A stretch of 64,000 bases of DNA from NCBI RefSeq assembly GCF_019175285.1, contig NC_056524.1:100087070-100151069 (forward strand). Reading direction: 5' to 3'. Below the pieces are notes generated by a model. It was not told the origin of the DNA. It worked only from the letters and a program-made list of their open reading frames with translations, and made no database searches. The stretch is from Sceloporus undulatus (taxonomy: Eukaryota; Chordata; Lepidosauria; Squamata; Phrynosomatidae). Below are positions 1-12,631 of the stretch, in pieces (within the stretch, counting starts at the first letter, position 1; the number at the start of each line of letters is the position of its first letter). The position numbers were made by a program, and so were the translations under genes.

Positions 1-263
1 ACTAGCATCAAAATTCAGTGAATCAGAAAGACAATGGAATTTTTGCTATACAAAAGTAGAGTAAGAATTTGCCGTCGTTATTTAAACTAGTCTAAACAGT
101 AAATACTTTCAAAAGGTCAGCACAGACTCCAATTAGCAATATATTTATTCAGCCATCCACACAAAAAAACATTTCAACTACTAAATGGGAAGGACAATAT
201 AGTTGTCAAAACATATTAAATCCCATCATCAACAAAAAAGGGTTAAACAACAACAGTACTTAC

Positions 264-372
264 CATCAAAACTAATGCTTGCAACTTTGGTATATTTACT
301 TTCAGAAGCTCGCAACGTAACTGGCTTGAAATGTACTGTGACAGCTTCATTCTGTGGTGTGGGTCTAATGCT
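264..372 (-). CDS. TMEM131: TMEM131 exon g, inverted duplicate (left arm)
   Basis: This is the reverse complement of 25677-25785, with the same splice sites and reading frame. It is the last exon of the left-arm copy in the window. Any continuation would lie off the left edge. Confidence 0.9.
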
Positions 373-1531
373 CTGTAAAACAAAGCATTACTTAACTAGT
401 ATTTACTGATAACAAACCAACCTACAGCTGTTATGATTTTTTAAAAGAATATGCTGAAAACCTGTTGAAGTTTCTTAGGGAATCTGTGGCCCTTCAGATT
501 ATGGACTCCCAATTTCTAGCTTCAGTAAGCATGACAAATATGAGGGATGATGGGAGTTGTAATTCAGAAATAGCTGGAGGTCCACAGAATTTGCAGCACT
601 ACTGTAAGAACCACCATCGTGTCACTTTACAAGTGTTTACTTATTAAAAAAGGCACACTTGGGAGATCATTATGGAGACATGCTATAAGTGTAGAAAATT
701 ATGCATGATATAGAAAAATGGAAAGGAAGAAGCTTTTCTTTCTCTCATAATGTAAAGGAATAGAGGGTCGCAGGAAGGAAGTAAAGAAACTTTCAGAAGT
801 TCTGCTGGTGAAATACTGGATTCTATTACAGAACAACAGAAATTCTCAGTACCATGAAGTCCAATGGGGGCCTGTCCACAAATGGAATATACACAGTTGG
901 TGAAACAGACCTATTTGGAACCCCACCTTTCTCCCAAAATCTCAGCCTCCATGCAGGAAGACTTGCTGTCTGAAAAGAGGTCAGCTCAAAGAATTTTAGA
1001 TTTTTCCCTATAATGAAAGCTTAACTGTGAAGATACAGTACAATATAAATTATTATTAAGGGAGGTGCACAATGAAATGTAAAGAAAATCTCTAAGGGTT
1101 TATGGCACATAAACAGAAAAGCTATAAAAGCTTTACAGCTCTTCAATATTATAAATTGTTATTTTTCTTTTAAAGTTGTGCATAGTTCCATAGGCTTCAA
1201 TATTAAAGGTTATTATATATAAGCTTTTTATTACTATAGTAATTGGCAACAATACTATTAGTGAGTCCTGAAGGAATTTAGTTCTACGGATATCGAGATT
1301 AGATTTCTGCTAAATATAGTCTTGGCCTTTCTCATGACATTAGCATGAAGTCTGTAACCAGTTTCTTCCTTGTTTCTAAACTGTGCTGGAACAGAACTCC
1401 AAAACTCTTCCTCTGGTGGAGAACTCTATTCTCTTCCACCAGAGCTCTTTGTTTACAAGGAAATCTGAAGGAAAAGCCACTTTACAATGATGGTAGCAGA
1501 AATCTGAGCATTATGGTAATCAAAACACCAG

Positions 1532-1707
1532 AAGTTTTTTTGTGGGTTTTTCGGGCTATGTGGCCATGTTCTAGAAGAGTTTCTTCCTGTCGTTTCGCCA
1601 GTATCTGTGGCTGGCATCTTCAGAGAAACTCTTCTAGAACATGGCCACATAGCCCGAAAAACCCACAAAAAACTATGGATGCCGGCCATGAAAGCCTTCG
1701 ACTTCAT
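1532..1707. mobile_element. Penelope-like or other retroelement fragment with an internal inverted repeat (left arm)
   Basis: A 176-base insertion is flanked by the 10-base direct repeat AAAACACCAG at 1522-1531 and 1708-1717. Its core, 1535-1672, is a palindrome whose stems contain CGGGCTATGTGGCCATG and its complement around a loop near 1587-1620. The terminal text (GATGCCGGCCATGAAAGCC) recurs in many vertebrate genomes, and I associate it with Penelope-like elements. The family name is a recollection, while the repeat structure is seen directly. Confidence 0.55.
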
Positions 1708-4021
1708 AAAACACCAGGACTCTGCAGAATGAGATCATATATATATATATATATATCCAATATTCTTTCAGCAAGATTGGAGGGAAATATCAGAGAATGA
1801 GGTTTTCATATACTACTGAGTGCATTGTTGTATCATCTTCTGCTAAGTAGTTTAACATACGTATATCACCCTTGTCCAAAAAGAGTGAAGCCATCAACCA
1901 GAATCTTCAAAAAAAAAAAATTGTGCTGCACTGCTGAAGAGCATTAGTGATTTTAGTTCTTTACTTAATACAGGCAATCTTTCTGCCATAAGCCTAACAG
2001 TACAGAGTGAGAAATATACTTTTTTCAGCACATTATTATCTAAAGAATAGGGAACAGGACAGACTCATGAGTTTATGAGACTAAGCCTAAAACTACATCT
2101 AGAGACCGAATACATGTAAGTTAATGCTCCTTGATGGAGTTTGTGAGACTGTATCCTATATATTGTACATTTTATAAGAAAGCAATTTTATCACTGGTGA
2201 TTACAAAAACAAAATTAGTGAGATACTAGACTTTCTGTGCCTGATTTTGAGCCCAGCTCAAAGGGCTGTATAGTACCAGTTCCAGTTCCTGAGTCCTTTA
2301 GTAAAGTTAGAGAGGGAAATGACTTTATGTAAACCAAGACCCGATATAATCTCTCATCATGATCACCGTTACTTGCTCCGTGAAAGAGACAAAACAAAGC
2401 TAAAATTCAAGAGATTAAAAGATGCATTTCAGAAATACAGCAGATATAAGTATAGAATTGTGCTTGCTTTCCACATGCACAAGAAAGTAAGCACATGAGA
2501 TGCTGCTGGACTACACAAAGATCACTGGACTAAGGATCCTGAAAATTTGGGGTAACATTCACATCAACTGCCTTCTCTCAAGCACACTGGCTGAAAATTG
2601 AGTCTTTACAATTATTCACTGACTTTAATAATCTGTAGTGGTGGTGATGAGGAGGTAGAGTTGGCTTCTTTGGAAGAGTCTCAGTTTCTTTAAAGTGGTC
2701 AACAGCTATCTCCCTTGCATAGAAATATTAACCTCTTCCTGGACACAGCCTGTCAACTGCTCTTACTTTCAAATTGCCATTTCTCAACTGCTCTAGGACC
2801 CACATCAAACGATAAAACCAATGGACTGAATGGGTTATATTCAGCAGAAGAGGGCACCTCCAATACATTCATTAGAACTCTAATAGGAGTGCCAAGTATG
2901 TAAAATAGAAAGTCCAAAGGTTTGCAAAAATCATCTAGATCCATCTACCTTCAGGGCCAGATTACAACAGTTACTCTTTCCTCCAGAAATATTATTCTTT
3001 TCTTATCAGTGGTGCACAAATCTGGGGTGGATGTGCCAGAGAGTTCCCAAAATAAAGAGGGCCCTGTTCCTTGTGTAAATGTGGATCTTCTTCCTAACCT
3101 CGCAGCTTCCTCTAAAATTCAATCACCTCCTGATTATCACTTCTTATTTTAATGCAACATTATAGTAGCAATCATTTAAGTAGCTTATAATGTAACCTTA
3201 AAGTATTCATTAGATGGGTATTGTAATGTGGGAATGTGCAATGTGTGTCTGTGAAGAGAAGGTAGGCAAGCTGGGTTGGAGTCAGGGAATGCTGCGAAAG
3301 GAGGCTACAAGGGAGACAAGATACAAAACTGAGGCTTGTCCCTGACAGAAAGCAGAGAGGCGAAAGATGGCCTAGAGATAAGGAAAAAAGCCATAACAGA
3401 GTTAGGACAATCAGCCAGGGGAAAGAATTTGGCACGTTTTTGAGGAGTTGTGAATGATACAATACTTCAAGAGCTGATGTATGATCTAGTCGTATATTAA
3501 TAAACTTCTACTTGTTTATTCTTTTTTTTACAACTGTGTCTGGCTACTCCTGTTAAATTTTGATAGAGTATGATCAACACAGCCACTGGTCCATAGATCA
3601 CCTTTAAGGCCCAAGTACCTGATCCAGGGAGGGATCTTGAGGAGAAAGGGGAAAAGGTGAGTGAAAGGAGACCAAGGGTTAGGAACAGCCTGGAAAGGGG
3701 ATCCATTATAGTGTATTTCTATATGTTGTTAGATTGGAATTCCCATTATCCCTCACAATTGATTGTAGTGGAAGGATTGATGAGAGCTTCAATCCAACAA
3801 CATATGGAAAGTCAAATTTTTTGACTCCTGCAGTGTAGAGACATTGGCTGAGTATATCTGAAAAATACAAACATGAGCTTCAACGCTGAGGATTGGTCAG
3901 AGTAGTGGATGGGAGGGAGTTAACAAAACTCAGATTTTGATATTTAATGCACTCATGTTATTTTAGGTACATAAAAATGAAAATTATAATGAGATTAGAA
4001 AATTAAACAGACAGTGCTTAC

Positions 4022-4083
4022 TGTTATTGGCACATCCTTTGTTCCTGAATTTAACAAATGCAGATTCAAAATTTTGGGCAGAT
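4022..4083 (-). CDS. TMEM131: TMEM131 exon f, inverted duplicate (left arm)
   Basis: Mirror of 21961-22022, with the donor GTAAGC read leftward from 4021. The coding sequence looks unchanged. Confidence 0.9.
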
Positions 4084-4779
4084 CTGTTGAAACCCAAGAA
4101 AAAAGGCAATAAGGCTCAATGCACAAAACTGAATTCTTTTAAGTAACATTTCAGCACAAGATTTTTATTACAAATATCCTAACAATTTACTTAACTGTCC
4201 ACATTACAGAATGGAAGCAGTTTTGAAGAACACCACTGTATGCTGTCTGCAGTGTGATCACTAATGATGACTGGATACACTGGAGCCCCACTTTTTGAAA
4301 AGTCCCTTCTCTTCAATGATTCAGAAGGAGAATTTCACCTGAATCCAATTTTAAGTCCCAATTGGCAGAGCCACTGTATATAAGCATTAAATATAAATAA
4401 ATACAATTCAGAAATAGCTCAAAAAATTGAAAATTGTTTGCATTCCATCTCTTCTTTAATGCCACACGTTGTTTAATTTCTTCAACATTTGTATGGCTCT
4501 TCACAGCTAAATGTTGCACATGGACTATTTTCACCAAACATATCAGGGAAATATTGGTGTTCTGCTCTGCCTTCTACGTGTGCACACTGAGCTTTAGTAT
4601 AAAAAAGCTTTCTTGTTGATTTCAGTTTGCATATGAGTACTGTGGGGATGCACACTGTGTTCTACTTCTTGCACTGAAATCACTCACAAATAGGAGCATG
4701 CTAGGCTATCATTTATGCATTACAAAAGTGAGACATCTACTCAATATGAAGTTAAAGAATATTCAAATATAGGGCTTAC

Positions 4780-4836
4780 CTTGTGTTCGTAATGTACCAA
4801 AATCCAGCATTTCTGTTGAAGAATAAATTCCTGGGG
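4780..4836 (-). CDS. TMEM131: TMEM131 exon e, inverted duplicate (left arm)
   Basis: Mirror of 21208-21264. It encodes the same APGIYSSTEMLDFG segment with intact borders. Confidence 0.9.
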
Positions 4837-4924
4837 CTTTAAAAAAGGACAACACATATTAAGTCATCTTCCCCACTGCAGCAGAGAAATACACGGAGCA
4901 GATTCACATTATATGTTCACAAAC

Positions 4925-5075
4925 CTGTTGTGACTTCTACCTCTACTGGAAGAATAATGAACTCTGTGCTATCTGAGGCATTTGTTTTTATTCGAATGAA
5001 GGCTGTGTAATTATCTGCTTCCCTTGAAGAAAAACTGGCTCTCATAACTCCTTTAGTTTCATAGGGGGGGATTTC
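4925..5075 (-). CDS. TMEM131: TMEM131 exon d, inverted duplicate (left arm)
   Basis: Mirror of 20969-21119, with intact frame and splice sites. The mariner at 5156-6467 lies 80 bases upstream of it in transcript order. Confidence 0.9.
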
Positions 5076-5155
5076 CTGTTAAAACAAGGCAATTGAACAT
5101 AATTAGGAAGACAATATAGTAAAAAGATCACAACACAGTTAGAAGACGATGAATA

Positions 5156-6467
5156 CAAGGGGGTACTGTAAAGTAATAATTATCAGCCAGAAGTGATATA
5201 TTGGTGAAAGGTACAGTATATTGATAAAGGTATATTGATGAAATTTTATCAGTATCATCATTGATCCCTAAGTGCATGATGTTGAGAAAATCAGCTCATT
5301 GTGTCCTTTATTTGTGTTACAGGTTGTGCCAGAAGTGACTAAAGTGCTAAGATGGAGAAGACTGAGGCTTGCAGAGTGAAAAAGTTCCTGCATTTGAAGG
5401 GTAACAGTGCCCGGCAAATTCATGATGAGATTATGGTAGTTTATGGAAACGATTGCCCATCTTATGACACTATTGTGAGGTGGAAAAGGAATTGCCAAAC
5501 TGGTCACATGTCCCTCACAGATGAGCCAAAACCTGGAAGACCATAACTGACAGACAATGTGGCTGCAGTGAAGAAAGTGGAGTGTTTAATCCAGGAAGAT
5601 AGATGAATAACCATCTAAATGATCATGAATGAAACTGGTCTCAGTTAAGGCAGCGTGTGGAAAATTATTCATGATGAACTGTACTTGTCTAAGGTGTCTA
5701 CACACAGGGTTCTACATTTGCTAACCCCTTTCCAGAAACAAACATGGCATGACCTATCAAGACAGATGTTGACACTGTTGGAACAAGATGAAGAAGATTT
5801 TTTTTTTGGTCATCTGATAACCATGGATGAATCTTGGATCTATCAGCATGATCCAGAGACCAAAACCACGAGCATGGAGTGGAAGCATGCCGATTCTCCT
5901 CCCCACAAAAAGGAAAAGATGTAAAAGTCAGCAGGGGAGGTCATGCCCTCAGTTTTTTGGGACTTTCGGGGAGTCATTCTCACAGATTACCTTGCAAAGG
6001 GACAAACCATCACTGGCATATAGTACAGCAATCTTCTGGATGAGCTGTGAGATGCTCTGAAAAAGAAATGCTCTCCAGAGGCATTCATCTCCTAGCTGAC
6101 AATGCACCAGCTCACTTGAGTTGTAGTTAACAGAGCAAGGGCATGTGGCTTTGAGATTCTGCAGCACTCATCTTATTCTCCCAACTTTGCACCAAGTGAC
6201 TTTTTCTTGTTCCCAGAAATGAAAAATCCATTGCAGGGTTGCCAATTTGACAACAAAAATGACGTCATTCATGAAGTGAAAGAGTGGTTTAAGGTGCAAT
6301 CTGCAGACCTCTACAATAATAGTATTTGGAGAGTCAAGAAATGCTGGGGGAAATGCGTAAATCTGAAAGGTGACTATGTAAAGAAAAGTTAAAAACTACA
6401 AATCAAAGTAAACTTTCTGTCAAACTTTTTTAAAGGCGATAATTAAAATTTTATGATACCCCCTCAT
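5156..6467 (+). mobile_element. Mariner-type DNA transposon (left arm), broken
   Basis: This 1.3-kb element is flanked by TA. Its ends are related inverted repeats (GGGGGTACTGTAAAG at the left, GGGGGTATCATAAAA as the complement of the right). Plus-strand fragments read as a mariner transposase: an N-terminal helix-turn-helix part starting at 5352 (MEKTEACRVKKFLHLKG) and a later catalytic part with TMDESWIYQHDPETK near 5823-5867. Stops between the pieces, for example at 5544-5546, make it inactive. It lies in the intron between TMEM131 exons c and d, antisense to the gene copy in this arm. Confidence 0.88.
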
Positions 6468-7690
6468 TATTACGGCTTTTTAAGGAAATGAACAAGCTAA
6501 AATCAAAAGTGTGTGCAAGTTTCTCAAGCAGTTTGAAAAAAACACAACAAGCTTAGAATTAGGACTTATGGACTATTTATACTCTAATTAGGGATATAAC
6601 CATTGGTTATACTCAAGATGCCAGTCATTTTGATAGGGATAATATGAAAGGCCAAAACTACATAAGCCCTAGGGAAGCTACAAGTAATCTGTACTTCCAT
6701 GCAGTACAGATAGTACCTTTTAGCAAAAGCAATTAACGGGGTCCTCAGCCAAATGCAATAATACAGTTGCTTTGCTTGGTTGCACTGAAGTTAACCGGGT
6801 TTTTTTGAGGGGAAGGAGGCTAATGTAAAACAATGAGAAGGCATGAAGACACATCACCTCATAATGTCACAAGGGAATTTAAATTTGAAGAGTATAATAT
6901 AAAAAAAATCTTGGAAAAACGAATGTTGGTACTTACCCGTGATACGTTCATTTCCAGCAGACGAGGGTCCTAGCATCCTGTATCCTGTATGCCAGAATAC
7001 AGGAGGTTAGGACTCTGTCTGCTGGGAAACAACCATTAACACTTGTAACATTTTATCACAAAGAAATGAAAGACTGCTCTGGTATTCTAATTAGAGGTGA
7101 ACAACTTTTCAGTCCCAGTTTTCTGTCCCAGGACTGCCAAAAGTACCCCTCAAAATAAAAATAAAAAATAAACTTAGAAGTGGCCAGAGGTCTACTTTTG
7201 ATTTTTTTAGAATGGCCATTATTGATGTTAAACTTCAAACCCACAACTTATTAAGGGATGAACTACTACAGCAGGAAGTTTCCATGAGAGGCAAGTCCCC
7301 TAATTTGCCAGAAATAGGTTGGGGCAAGGAAATCAGATGGAGTCGGAGCCACAGAAACTGCCCTGGCAAGGTGCATGTGGCCCTAAAGCTGTACTTTGTT
7401 TCTCCCTGATTTATATAGTATGTTCTAGGTAGTTTGCTGTAAATCCCTCACTAAATATACATTCCCAGAGAGCAAGGAATGTATGTACATGTGTGTGCAT
7501 ATGTGTGCATGCACATTTATGTTCATGTAGTGGTATCATGAGTTGCTGAGGATAACCATATGTCTGATGATGCTTTGATCCATGCAAACTGATGCCACAA
7601 GAAATGCATTAGTTTTTAAAGATGCTGCAGGATGATTTTTGCAACAACTTAACAACTCGGCATGAAAAAGCTAGCATTTATATCACTCAC

Positions 7691-7771
7691 CCATAATTTT
7701 CTTGTACCCCCTTGTTGGCCAGTGGGAAGTTCTAGGTGGAGATCTCCTCCACTTGAATACATTTCTACCAC
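7691..7771 (-). CDS. TMEM131: TMEM131 exon c, inverted duplicate (left arm)
   Basis: Mirror of 18273-18353, with donor GTGAGT reading leftward at 7690. Confidence 0.9.
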
Positions 7772-7997
7772 CTGTAAAACAGCCAAATATAAAATTATAG
7801 CTTCATAATTGACAGCAGTAAAACCTAAGTTGAAACCTAACACAATGAAGCAGTTATGGGCTTACAGAGGTAAAATGGCAAAGCATATAGAAGCCCTAGC
7901 AGATTGCTAAAAGAATTCCTTGCTTTTGAAATGTGAAGTCAACACTAAGGGAAAGGATTTTTAAAAATCTCAGCACCAGTACTTTCTCTGTGCCTAA

Positions 7998-8033
7998 ATA
8001 ATAATAATAATAATAATAATATAATAATAATAA
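7998..8033. repeat. AAT microsatellite (left arm)
   Basis: An interrupted AAT run. The right-arm partner at 18000-18049 is about 10 bases longer and uninterrupted, which is one of the few arm-to-arm differences. Confidence 0.85.
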
Positions 8034-8371
8034 TTCTCCCACTCAGATTTATAGCAATATATCAGTTTAACAATCTTCTATACTTTAGGAGCCAAAGCTG
8101 TTCATACAATCCACAACTTCTACATTGTTTAGTCTTTTAAAAAACATAAATCCATTCAGCTCTCTTATCTGCAAAAATATGCAATTTGTAAAATTTATTT
8201 GCTACTCTGAAAACTCCCCATTACCAACATATTTAAGTCTGAAACTTTAAAAGATACACCTCATGTGCAACAAACTGTAGTTCACTGAACATGGAAGTTC
8301 TAAAATATGTTTATATATATTTTATGATTACTTTAACAAAGAATTATAAATTTTATTTTTCTTTTACTTAC

Positions 8372-8494
8372 CTGCAAAGGCTCGCTATGGGGGTTGTGTA
8401 TATTTATTATAGGAGAAAAACTGCTATTTACAGGAACTTTTGCCCCTATAAAAGGACGTAATCTGTAGGGGTTTGGTACTCCTACACCAAACAC
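8372..8494 (-). CDS. TMEM131: TMEM131 exon b, inverted duplicate (left arm)
   Basis: Mirror of 17540-17662, encoding the VFGVGVPNPYRL segment with unchanged borders. Confidence 0.9.
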
Positions 8495-9267
8495 CTATTT
8501 AGGAAAAAAGAAAGAAACTTTTCAGTGACATGATGTGTGCACCTACTTTCTGCTTTCTCTCTTTAAAACTCAAATAGTTTTTGACTATTTGATTAAATGA
8601 GAATCTTCTTTTCTACCAATGTGTTTATTTTTGCGAGGTATGCATGCATGCATTAGGCAATGTTTAAATTAGCTGTTACAATGAAATATGTACATTTTTC
8701 TGTCTTACATCATTCATACAAACAACTATTACAGAACAAAGTTATCTAAAAATATAATTGTCCGGCATTTAAATTACAACTCTTTCACAACAGAGAAGAC
8801 ATTGAAAATGTTGACATTTTTCCATTCCCTAATTCCCTGCTATTTTGGCTACTACTATTATTGGACTACCATGATTAAGCATGTGAACACTGCCATTGCT
8901 AAAAAAACAGCACTTCATTAAGTTTTTTTGTCATTATTTTACATACACTAAGATAATCTTGATTCTGCCACACTGTCATCGTCATTTAAATGACCCTTTA
9001 TCATGTGTACTTTTAATACTGTGAAATGCTTAAAAACGAATGTATTAATTGCCATTGTATGATCAATCTTCTTCAATCATGCTTATCATCTCTCTTAAAT
9101 CAAACATAGGTTACTGGAGTATTTTAAATGTTGTACTGGATTTATTTACAAGATGGAAGTTTTAATACTTGTCCAGCTGGCTTGCTCCTATAAAAGCTAA
9201 CTGATGATGTACAGAGTACTGAAATATGTTTCTGTACTCTCAAACACACAGTATATGCATCAAACAG

Positions 9268-9410
9268 TCATAGAATCATAGAATCGTAGAGTTGGAAGAG
9301 ACCACAAGAGCCATCCAATCCAACCCCCTGCCTTGCAGGAACTCTCAATCAAATCATACCCAACAGATGTCCATCCAGCTTCTGTTTAAAGACCTCCAAC
9401 CTCCAGTCTG
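9268..9410 (-). mobile_element. CR1 LINE 3' end (left arm)
   Basis: On the minus strand this reads GTCTTTAAACAGAAGCTGG through TTGGACTGGATGG-type text to a tail of ATTCTATGA units, which is the standard CR1 3' end. It is truncated at the 5' side. Confidence 0.85.
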
Positions 9411-9599
9411 TGTTATATTTTAATATCAAATTCTATAAACATATTCCAGCTAAACAATATCTTATTCCATACTCAAGAGCAGGATTACTGGACAAAATCT
9501 CTCCCAAACTGCTGTTAGTTTCAGTTTAAATACAGTTGGCCTTTGCCTTTTGTGCATTTTACTTAGGCAAATTTGTTTATTCACAAGTTTGTAGCTCCT

Positions 9600-10160
9600 C
9601 TGCCGCAAGTCTCTAAGTCCCCAACCCCCCAAGCCACGACAACACCGCTAAAAAAATTTCCTGCAGTGTGGCCCTCCTTTTCTTTGTTCTCCTCCTCTCC
9701 ATCTCCATTCCTGTGTGGGCTGAGTGAAGCAAACTAAGTGAGCCAGCTAGCAAGATCCAAGTGGATGAGGAGGGAGCAGGCAAAAGAGTGGCGGACAGAA
9801 TCAGCCTCGATTGTGGACTGTACACACCATGGGCTGGAGAGGACTGCTCATACGAAAGGAGACGGAGAAGAGGAGGGAGGCGAGCTGCCACTGCTCATGC
9901 CCTGCTGCAGCAAAAATCTCCTTTAGAGTCATCTTACTTCTCCTCAAGAGAAGGACGACACTGATGATTTCTGCAGCACTGTCAAGGAGGCAGAGAGGGG
10001 AAAGCATAGAGACTGGTACCAGAAGTGTGGTGGAGGATAACTCGGAATGAGGTGGGGATTTTTGCAACAGCAAAGTCTGCAGAATTCATGCTTTTTTGGG
10101 GACAGATTAAAATATTCAGTTTTTTCACCATTGTGGGGATCCTGAGCCCCTAAACCCTAT
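9600..10160. other. GC-richer intronic stretch without supported gene (left arm, mirrored at 15874-16434)
   Basis: Several overlapping open frames of 60-90 codons occur here on both strands, and none resembles a known protein. They overlap each other and lack splice context, and the stretch lies within the TMEM131 intron between exons a and b. I treat it as non-coding, possibly an old unclassified repeat. Confidence 0.5.
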
Positions 10161-10245
10161 AAAAGTTGAGGGCTGACTACTTGCCTTTAGTGACCTGTTT
10201 TGAGATTACTGCTCAATGCATTATTAAAATGAAGTTTCCTCTTAC

Positions 10246-10362
10246 CTGATAAGTAAATACTCCATGATTAGATGTATTAATAAATAAAGTGTTTTCTACA
10301 TTTCCAACCATTCTTGCAAGAAAAACTACATCAAATGATGTATTCCCTCCTGGGAGGATTTT
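10246..10362 (-). CDS. TMEM131: TMEM131 exon a, inverted duplicate (left arm)
   Basis: Mirror of 15672-15788. It is the most 5' exon of the left copy. The seven left-arm exons total 700 bases in one open frame, so this copy shows no coding decay. It lacks any visible promoter or start exon. Confidence 0.9.
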
Positions 10363-12631
10363 CTGAAAAATAAACACCATACACACCAAGACATGTTATC
10401 AATCTAAGAAGTATTAGTATTGCAAGAATACAGCCTGGCATTCAAAGGATGCTTGATGTGTGAAAAATGTCCTGTGAGTTCTGCTGTAACAAGCCCTACT
10501 ATGGTCATTACATGTCAGAGTTTTCTGAATAGTTTTCCAGAACTTTCTTTAGGAAAGCTAAACTAAAGTACCAATACAACTAATATTAAAAACTGAATTT
10601 GGCCATTATCATGACCTGCCATTCACTTTGTATCTTCAAAGTGGAAGTTATCTCTACTGCTTTTTTTATTTAGTCAGGACATAGTTGAAAATCATTTAAT
10701 AATACAAAATGAGGTCTTTTTAAAAAAAAAATCAGCAGTATTTACTAAACATGAAACATCACAGAACTACTTGTTGTACAGTTTTATAAGCACACTGCTT
10801 GGGTTTTGAATAGACATGACTCCCACCAATGGAATCTTGGGATGTATGGTTTGGTGAGCTGCAATAGAGCTCCTATTATACTGCCCTGAACTACAGCAAG
10901 AGAACCCTCTAGGAGAGAATTCTACGTACCTCACCAACCTATAAATCATAAGGTCTTAACACCCACAAGTATTTGCTGTCCTGAGTATGACCCATCTCAG
11001 AAGAAAAACAAACGTTTTCTAAAACAGACATTCTTTGAAGATAGTGATTTATTTATTTAGAATATTTAATCTATATAGACAAGACACATAAAGAAAGCAG
11101 GATAGCAGTGGTAAAAAAGATGAGGTTCAGCAGGTACTGCATACTCTTTTCTACTTCAGAGGCCAGAGCAATGAAAGCTGAAACAGAGGATCTCTAACCA
11201 GCCACTGACACCAAGTACATGATGAAGCTGTGCTTGTCGACATTTCTGTCCCTCAGAGGCCACTGAAATGGAAGCAGGGCCTTTCATCACCTGCTGGGGC
11301 CAAGGCCAAGTCATCTAACCTTATGAGAGTCAAAACATACTTAAACTACACTACTGTTTTGACACTTACTTCAATAAGCCTAGGATGCTACTTTAGATTG
11401 AAACAGTAATCAACGTTTGGTTCATTGTTGTTGTAGGTAGCTGTACGAAGATTCAATTTAAGTTATGCTTTAGTTCCTGGAAATTTGGAGAGAGGGATTC
11501 TATCCATCAGGCCTAAAAGGCTATATACCTTCTTTTCTTAGGGCAGCATCTGAAAACTGAGGTATCCTAAGAACATGAGAAGCATCATATTAATTCAGAC
11601 CAAAGGCCTATTTAGCCCAATGTTCTGTTCACACAGTGGCTAACCAGCTGCTGCCTATGGGAAACCTGAAAGCAACAAATGAGTGAAACTACACCTTCTA
11701 TTTTGCACTCCCATTCCACTCATATACAGAGCCATAGTACCTCTGATACTGGAAGCGACACACAGCCATTCTGATCGGTAGCTACTAATGGCCCAATTCT
11801 CCATAAATTTATCCAAGCATTTACTTTTGCAACATCCATCTGAATCTCACATTCTTGCTTCATAGCTTTTTCCTGTGTGTGAACCAGATGGGTCCCAATG
11901 CCTACAGTGATCAAATTTAGCTGAATATCCTTTTACATGAGAAAAAAATAGGTTCTCCCTCTGTTTTTATATGTTTCCTATCTTGGCTACTATATTTCAT
12001 CAAACAGATTGTCCAGGAGAAAATCTAAGGTCTGAGATCTAGAAAGGAAAGTAGTGCAAAGAAAGGCCTCTAATATTTAGACCTCTGTATGTGACATCAT
12101 TCAAACACAAGCTTCTGCACAGGTTACTACTTTCATAATGCATACTAGAAATCCTAACTGCTCTGTCATACTGTGGAAGTTGGGAGTGCAGTAAGGGTAA
12201 GTTTAGATGCAGTCCGGACAGTTGAATTCAGTGAAATCTGGATATCATAATTCTGGCTTCTTTAACTGAAGATTAAATGTCATAATTGGGAAAGGCACTA
12301 TTCTTCCTTAGCAGGATAAGTCCTATATCAAAAGTAGTAATCTCTACCATCTCAGCCATCTCTACCTTCTCTTCCTCCTTACCTAAAGACACACATACCT
12401 GACCTGAGCACAAGCATCTATTTATTTTATATAAATATACAAATAAAATAAAAATAAAAATAAATTTAGGTCAAAGCTGGCATCCCTGATCTAGGTAATG
12501 ATGCAGACCAGTATTAGTTTGCAGTAGTAGTCAGCAGAGGGTTCCACTTAGATTGAACTAAGAAGAATATTGAAAAGACTCTGGATTTTTTGTTGTTGTT
12601 GGGTTTTTTAACATGTTTACATGGTTTAAAT
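10363..12631. other. Intronic flank upstream of exon a (left arm, mirrored at 13417-15671)
   Basis: No exon or RNA gene is recognisable. A 3'-tail-like AATAAATAAATC run lies near 11040-11060, and a degenerate palindromic repeat near 10810-10930. In the family the preceding TMEM131 exon should lie upstream, but it is not in this stretch or the spacer. Confidence 0.5.
12425..12475. repeat. AT-rich simple repeat, length-variable between arms
   Basis: Repeated AAATA/AAAAT units. The partner near 13580-13612 is about 14 bases shorter. This is the largest indel between the arms. Confidence 0.75.

Larger units (their letters stand above)
1..12631. repeat. Left arm of a 12.6-kb inverted repeat
   Basis: This arm is the reverse complement of 13417-26048. 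Paired positions sum to 26048 at the inner edge, 26034 over about 8.7-11.9 kb, 26044 over about 2.4-7.8 kb and 26049 at the outer edge. The sum changes because of a few indels: an AT-rich simple repeat near 12430-12475, an AAT repeat near 8000, and about 5 bases near 2225. I saw only a handful of single-base differences, for example near 7393, 7485 and 9208. The match already holds at base 1, so the arm may continue beyond the window. It contains seven TMEM131 exons on the minus strand. Confidence 0.97.

Noticed and set aside
1345-1800. 151-codon open frame (and its mirror at 24249-24704)
   Set aside because: It runs through a palindromic retroelement fragment and simple TA repeats, with no family resemblance and no splice context.
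9613-10073. Several overlapping frames of 60-92 codons, duplicated in both arms
   Set aside because: They sit within a TMEM131 intron, on both strands, without splice sites or similarity. Their duplication follows only from the inverted repeat.
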